This document shows positions 10,434 to 14,428 of a DNA stretch of 14,428 nt, piece by piece. The notes under the pieces were generated by a model. The model saw only the letters and a list, made by a program, of their open reading frames with translations, had not been told where the DNA came from and searched no databases. Made by a program: the position numbers and the translations under genes. Source of the stretch: Acephala macrosclerotiorum (Eukaryota; Ascomycota; Leotiomycetes; Helotiales; Mollisiaceae); assembly GCA_014904845.1 (NCBI GenBank), contig MU119886.1, forward strand, positions 1 through 14,428, in the 5' to 3' direction. The stretch's first letter is position 1; each line of letters starts with the position of its first letter.

Positions 10434-11230
10434 TTGAATAATTATTCGAAATATTTTAAAAAAAAAATTGATAATTTAATTATAAAAAAAGTTTTTAATT
10501 TCGTTCAATATAATTTTAATAAATATATTAAAATTCGAATTTTTAATTCGAAATTAATTAATAAAATTAAAAATAAAATTATTAATATTTTTTACGAGAA
10601 ATCGAAATTAGTAATTTAAAAATATAATAAGAAAAAAAGAAAAAAAAAATTTATATAATTTTTAATAATTTAAAAAGTTAATTAACGATTAATTATTATT
10701 TTAATACTTTTTTTAATTCAATTTTTAAAAAAGAAAATTAAAATATAACTTTGTAATATTATTTAAATTTATATTTAATTTATAATAAATTTTTAACGAT
10801 TTATTTTAATACGTTTATTGAAAAAAATTTACTATTTATATTTATTAAATATAATTATAATTATTTTGAAGTTTTTATATAAAATTATAAAAATAAAAAT
10901 ATATTAATAAATTATATATTATAAGTATTATAAAAAAAATTATTTATAATTATATTAATATACGATTTTTGTTTTTTAATTACAATTAATAAAAAAAATT
11001 TTAATGTTATTAAAATATAAATCGACGATACGTTTATTTTAATAAAAAAAAAAAATTTATTTTCGAAGAAAATAAATTTAATAAAATTAAATTTTTAATT
11101 AAATTTAAAAAAGTTTTAATATTAAAAATATTATTAATTTTTAATAAATACGTTTTAATTTAATTCGAAAATACGATTTAATTACAATAAAAAAATCAAA
11201 GTAAAAAAATTAAATTAATAAATATTAAAT
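10434..11230 (+). pseudogene. Copia reverse transcriptase remnant
   Basis: The enzyme copied element RNA into cDNA. Codons 10434-10619 form the longest open run in the window (61 codons); its TTG start is an artefact. It reads K-K-V-F-N-F-V, then R-I-F-N-S-K-L-I-N-K-I-K, then Y-E-K-S-K-L-V-I before TAA at a former Gln. This is the R-I-F-N-S-R and E-K-S-R-L-V-I-Q region of fungal Copia RTs. Further on, in the same frame: C-N-I-I-stop-I-Y (R-D-I-T-Q-A-Y type; palm Asp now AAT at 10755-10757), then K-F-L-Y-K-I-I-K-I-K-I-Y from 10869 (K-P-L-Y-G type). After an 8-A run (10932-10939) the match moves to another frame: L-I-Y-D-F-C-F-L (S-T-Y-D-P-C-L-L type), then stop-I-D-D-T-F-I-L, where the catalytic Asp pair GAC GAT at 11024-11029 is intact. 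A further block to about 11220 contains F-N-S-K-I and K-I-K-V-K-K-L. Confidence 0.9.
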
Positions 11231-11249
11231 TATTTAATTTTTAAATTAA

Positions 11250-11967
11250 ATATTAAAAATAATAAATTAAAAAAGTTTATATTATTATAATTTACTAATT
11301 TGAAATAATTTTCGATTTATTTATTATTATTTAATATTAAAATTCAATGAAAAAAAAAACTATTATATTGAATAAAAAATTGAAATAATAAATTAAAAAC
11401 TTGAATCGAGTATTTAAATATATTATTCTCGATTTATTTACGACGAAATTTTTTATTTTTATTAATAATTCATTTGTAAATAATAAAAATTTTAATTTTC
11501 AAATTGAATATAAAATTATTTTAATAAATAAACGTTAATTAAACGATAAAAAGTTTGAAATCAAAAGAAATTTTATTTATTATAATTTTATTAAAAACAA
11601 ACGCGTTATTAAAAACGTTTTAATTTTTGAAATATATAATATAATAAAAAAAATCAATATAATAATTATAATCGAATTTATTATTAATATAATTATTTAA
11701 TAATTCGATTTTTTTAAAATTTTAATAATTGTTTATATAAATTTATATTCGTTATACGAGTATTTAATTAAATTGAAAATTATTAAAAAAAAGCGTTTTA
11801 TAATTAATATTATAATTTTTCATTAATTATATAAACGTAAAAAATTATAAGAAATTCAATAAATTAATAATTAAAATAATTTAATAAATATTATAATAAA
11901 ATTAGTATTTAATAAAATTTTAAAAAAGTTTTTAAATACGAATTATTTCAAAATTCGAATAAAAAAA
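11250..11967 (+). pseudogene. RNase H remnant, C-terminal end of Pol
   Basis: RNase H removed the RNA template during reverse transcription. It reads in a third frame, that of codon 11461. First come E-Q-R-A-R-G-A-Y-like and C-Q-P-E-like blocks (Y-stop-F-E near 11293), then L-N-K-K-L-K-stop-stop (L-N-K-x-L-x-W-Q type). Then come the active-site blocks. I-N-N-S-F-V-N-N-K-N at 11461-11490 fits T-D-x-S-F-x-N-N-x-D, with Asp now AAT at 11464. V-I-K-N-V-L-I-F-E-I-Y fits the R-V-T-R-S-V-L-A-x-E block, with Glu intact at 11629-11631. V-Y-I-N-L-Y-S-L-Y-E fits T-D-S-x-S-L-Y-E, with Asp now AAT at 11740. K-K-K-R-F-I-I-N-I follows. The end reads stop-I-N-N...N-N-L-I-N-I-I-I-K, the W-I-x-G...N-P-A-D-A-M-T-K motif after RIP. 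The last stop of the frame is 11965-11967. Two acidic residues are lost. Confidence 0.85.
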
Positions 11968-12173
11968 TAAATTAAAAAAAAAAAATAGTAAAAATAGCGT
12001 AAAAAATTAAAAAAAAAATTTATTAAAAAAAATAAAAAAAAACTTTTTTGCGTTATATTTTAAATTTTGTAAAAAAAAAAAAAAAAAATAGTAAAAATAG
12101 CGTAAAAAATTAAAAAAAAAATTTATTAAAAAAAATAAAAAAAAACTTTTTTGCGTTATATTTTAAATTTTGT
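11968..12173 (+). repeat. Exact tandem duplication, period 103 bp, after the pol stop
   Basis: The 97 bases at 11974-12070 are repeated without a mismatch at 12077-12173. The unit contains TAGTAAAAATAGCG, a long A-rich part, CTTTTTTGCGTTATATTTTA and a TTTTGT end. The only difference is at the left edge, where the second unit has a run of 18 A against 12 in the first. The duplication begins directly after the former pol stop and lies in the 3' non-coding part of the element. It could be a feature of the original element, a late slippage event or an assembly artefact. Confidence 0.9.
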
Positions 12174-12398
12174 AATTATTTGATTTATAAAATTAAAAAA
12201 AAAAAATTACTCTAATTTCGATATTTATAATCTTTAACGAATTTCGAGAATAGCGTTAATTTATTAGTATTATTTTCAAAGTTTAATTATATGATTTTTA
12301 TATTGAAATATTAACGAGTTTTATGTATTAACGAATTACAATAAAAAAAAAAAATAATAATATTTTTTAAATAATTAAATTAAATTAATTTTTGTTAC

Positions 12399-12408
12399 AA
12401 AAAAAAAA
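12399..12408 (+). other. A-run upstream of the 3' LTR, possible former polypurine tract
   Basis: A run of ten A ends seven bases before the 3' LTR. A polypurine tract is expected immediately upstream of a 3' LTR to prime plus-strand synthesis, and G-to-A mutation would turn a G/A tract into plain A. The TTACTAG between the run and the LTR is not purine-rich, so the assignment is weak. It does agree with the + orientation shown by pol. Confidence 0.3.
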
Positions 12409-12415
12409 TTACTAG

Positions 12416-12623
12416 TATAGATATAATATTAGTTTAATAGTCACGTGTAGTACTAGGCCAGATCGGGACTAGCGTCGCTTGTACTAAAGTTGAGATTATA
12501 TTTTTTAATTTTTGTATATTTATTAAATTGAAAATTTATAATCAATTAACAAATTATTTAATTTATTTGTTTATTTTGTTTTTAATTTATTATTAATAAT
12601 AAATATTTTTAATAATATTAATA
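12416..12623 (+). repeat. 3' LTR (208 bp)
   Basis: It is the partner of 6292-6499 with no gap. Its GC island (12441-12485) has lost more C and G than the 5' copy: GCGGCACT is GTAGTACT here, and GCGCTCG is GTACTAA here. It nevertheless keeps CACGTG (12442-12447) and the 23 bases matching 6328-6350. Because the hairpin's right arm is mutated, the stem is weaker in this copy. Confidence 0.92.
12441..12485 (+). promoter_or_regulatory. GC-rich island in the 3' LTR
   Basis: This is the counterpart of 6317-6361, with CACGTG at 12442-12447 intact and several C-to-T and G-to-A changes on either side of an unchanged 23-base core. In a 3' LTR the same U3 sequence would not normally drive the element itself. 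Confidence 0.45.
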
Positions 12624-12628
12624 AATTA
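12624..12628. repeat. Target site duplication AATTA, right
   Basis: Identical to 6287-6291. It is followed by AATCGATTATAATAATTAAA, which continues the family A sequence seen in copy 1 after its single AATTA (AATCGATCGTAATAATTTAA), allowing for C/T and G/A changes. Confidence 0.88.
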
Positions 12629-12800
12629 AATCGATTATAATAATTAAATATAAAATAAAAATATATTATTAAAATTGAAAATTTTATAATTTTTTATAAA
12701 ATTTATAAAATAAAATATATATTAAATAAAAAAAAAATTTGTATTTATTAATTAATTCGTTTATAAATCGATAAATAAATTTTTTTTTTAATATAAAAAA
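12624..12800 (+). repeat. Repeat family A, copy 2, right part
   Basis: It continues the family A copy interrupted by the retrotransposon. It matches copy 1 first at 1971-2000 and 2094-2125 (ATAATTAAATATAAAATAAA), then, after a gap of roughly 190-200 bp relative to copy 1, the block around 2320-2440 (TTTTTTATAAAATTTATAAA, AAATATATATTAAATA, then a T-rich run after a CG-containing stretch). The match fades after about 12800. Confidence 0.68.
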
Positions 12801-14428
12801 ACTATTTTAATTTTTATATTATAATTATTATATTTAAAATAAATAATAAATTTTTAAAATATAAATTTAATAAATTTTTTAATTATTATATATTATAATT
12901 AAAATTATTTAAATTTAAAATATAAAAATTTTATTATTAATTAATATTTATTTTTTTATTTTAAATATAAAAAATATATAATAATTAATTAATATTAATT
13001 TTAATAATTTTTTTATTAAAAATTATTAAAAAAAAAATTTAAAAAAAAATAAATAAAATTATTTTAAAATTATTTAAAAAATATTTTTTAATATTATTCG
13101 TATATAATATATTTTATTTTTATACGTTTAATAATATTTAATATATTAAAATAATATTATTAATAAATATAAAAATATATTATAAATTTTTATATTATTA
13201 ATATAAAATCGTTTATAATAATCGAATATTTAAAAATTTTAAAAAAGATTTATTATTATAATTAATATAAAATATTTAATTAAATTAAATATTAAAAAAA
13301 AAAAAATAATAAAACGAATAATATATATAATCATTTGAAAAGAAAAAATTTTTATTTATAATATATAAAATTTAAATAATAAAATCGTTAAAAATATTAA
13401 ATAATTTTTATTTAATTACGATTTTTTTTTAATAAATTCGAATAATATAAAAAAAAATATAAATATTTAATTTAATTTAAATAAATATAAAATTTTAAAA
13501 TATTTAATATAAAAAGATTTTTATAATTTAAATAAAAAAAAATTTATAAAAATTTATAAAAAAATTTATAATAATATTAATATTAAAAATATTAATTATA
13601 TATTTAAAATAAAATATTTTTAAATTAATAATAAAATTAATATTTTTAAAAAAAAAAAAATTATAAATTAATAATAAAATAAATCGTAAAATAAATAAAA
13701 AAAACAAATATTTTATAATAAATAAATAATAATAAAATTTATAAAAATAATTTTATTTAAAATTTATTATTAATAAAAAATTAAATATAAATTTCTTTTT
13801 TTTATTTATTATTAAATATTTTTTATTAATTTAATATATAATATTTTTTTAAATTTTATTATAAAAATTATAATTTTTTATTAATATTAATATAAAAATT
13901 TTTTTTATTTTTTTTATTTTTTATATAATTATATTTATAATAATTTTTTTAAATTTTTTTTTTTGAATATTAATTTTATAAAAAAAACGAATATAATTTT
14001 GAATAAATTAAAATCGTAAAATAAATAATTTTTTAAAAATTTAATTTATTAAATAAATATAATAAATAATAAAAATAAAAATAAAAATATAATAAAAAAA
14101 TATATTTTTTATATTTTTATAATTTTTATATTTTTTAAAAAATATTTAATAAATAATTTTTTTTAATATATATTAATTTAAAAAATATAAAAATAATAAT
14201 AAAATTTAAAATTTATATTAATTAAATAAATTATAATAATTTTAATAATAAATAATTTTTTTAATTTAATATATTTTATTATTTTTAATAATTAATATAT
14301 TTATATAATAAAATATTAAAAAAAATTTAAAAAAATTTTATAATTAATATATTAAAAAATTTATTATTATAATAAAATTATAAAAGAAATAATAAATTTA
14401 ATATTATTTAAAATAATTAATAAATTTT
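12801..14428. other. AT-rich gene-free DNA to the window end
   Basis: No gene, RNA or bounded element can be supported. Composition returns to the level of the left flank, with isolated CpG (for example near 13099, 13125, 13209). A few short resemblances to 2660-2720 (ATTCGTATATAA; AAAAAAGATT followed by TATTATA-like sequence) might mean that this side holds a diverged continuation of repeat family A, but they are too short in such simple sequence to be called. Confidence 0.6.

Larger units (their letters stand above)
6292..12623 (+). mobile_element. Complete but RIP-inactivated Ty1/Copia LTR retrotransposon (6332 bp)
   Basis: The element has two co-linear 208-bp LTRs beginning TG and ending TA (CA before mutation), flanked by AATTA duplications. 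The interior holds remnants, all on the + strand, of a gag zinc knuckle (8340-8381), aspartic protease (about 8762-9035), integrase (about 9100-10030), reverse transcriptase (10434 to about 11230) and RNase H (about 11250-11967). Integrase lying before reverse transcriptase defines Ty1/Copia rather than Gypsy. The motif set (HFGHPS-type zinc finger, PLYG block, QTDDT catalytic box, NPADAMTK-type RNase H end) is that of a lineage I know from ascomycetes. Nearly all departures from those motifs are C to T or G to A on the coding strand. Dozens of TAA stops stand at former Gln, Arg or Trp codons, and the reading frame changes several times. It cannot encode its own proteins. It interrupts copy 2 of repeat family A. 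Confidence 0.92.

Noticed and set aside
10434..10619. The 61-codon open frame as an independent small gene
   Set aside because: It starts with TTG, has no ribosome-binding or promoter context, and its residues match the N-terminal part of fungal Copia reverse transcriptase in frame with the flanking domains. It ends at a TAA where the family has Gln. It is a surviving fragment of a pseudogene.
12393..12415. An earlier start of the 3' LTR at TGTTAC (12393)
   Set aside because: Bases before 12416 do not match those before 6292 except as A/T noise, and the target duplication and empty sites place the boundary at 12416.
1..14428. Mitochondrial, apicoplast or Plasmodium-type AT-rich DNA
   Set aside because: No organellar protein, rRNA or tRNA is visible, and the coding remnants are of a fungal nuclear Copia lineage with a RIP-type mutation pattern. 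An ordinary AT-rich genome would keep open coding frames.
1..14428. CRISPR array or bacterial defence island
   Set aside because: There are no regularly spaced repeats with unique spacers, no operon-like genes and no open frames. The repeats present are explained by transposons and tandem duplications.
12801..14428. A further copy of family A or a second element on the right
   Set aside because: Only short words shared with 2660-2720 were found, with inconsistent spacing, which is not enough in sequence of this simplicity.

Overview
The window is almost pure A+T. A hand count of positions 1-780 gives 16 G/C bases (about 2%). The same count over 9301-9600, inside the mobile element, gives 36 in 300 (about 12%). 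Most surviving C bases are followed by G; C before A, T or C has almost vanished. Together with the repeat structure, this is what fungal repeat-induced point mutation (RIP: C to T and G to A in duplicated DNA) leaves behind. The protein remnants match a Ty1/Copia lineage that I know from filamentous ascomycetes. The best reading is a heterochromatic, gene-free, RIP-mutated repeat block of a filamentous ascomycete; the species cannot be told.

The one well-defined object is a complete but dead LTR retrotransposon at 6292-12623 (6332 bp), + strand. It has two gap-free 208-bp LTRs (6292-6499 and 12416-12623) starting TG and ending TA (CA before RIP). A 5-bp target duplication, AATTA, flanks it. 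Between the LTRs lie, in order, a leader, a gag remnant with a probable zinc knuckle, protease, integrase, reverse transcriptase and RNase H. That order (PR-IN-RT-RH) is diagnostic of Ty1/Copia. All domains are recognisable only if C-to-T and G-to-A changes are read through: Gln and Trp codons have become TAA, Gly has become Lys/Asn/Glu, Pro has become Phe/Leu. The single 61-codon open stretch at 10434-10619 is the N-terminal part of this dead reverse transcriptase, not a separate gene.

The retrotransposon sits inside an older, more heavily mutated repeat family (called A here) with at least three copies: about 1620-2480 (+), about 5240-5760 (-), and one split by the insertion (about 6065-6291 and 12624-12800). 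The two uninterrupted copies preserve the empty insertion site, which confirms the element's ends to the base. The order of events is therefore: family A spread, the Copia element inserted, RIP hit both, and a 103-bp tandem duplication just after the pol stop (97 bp identical) is likely younger than the mutations.

The remaining stretches (1-1600, 2480-5240, 5760-6065, 12800-14428) hold no gene, RNA or element that I can support. I found no intact gene and no evidence of a new defence or biosynthetic system. The interest lies in the fossil: a nested, dated insertion, an unusual GC-rich island that survives in both LTRs, and a codon-level record of mutation across every catalytic site of pol.
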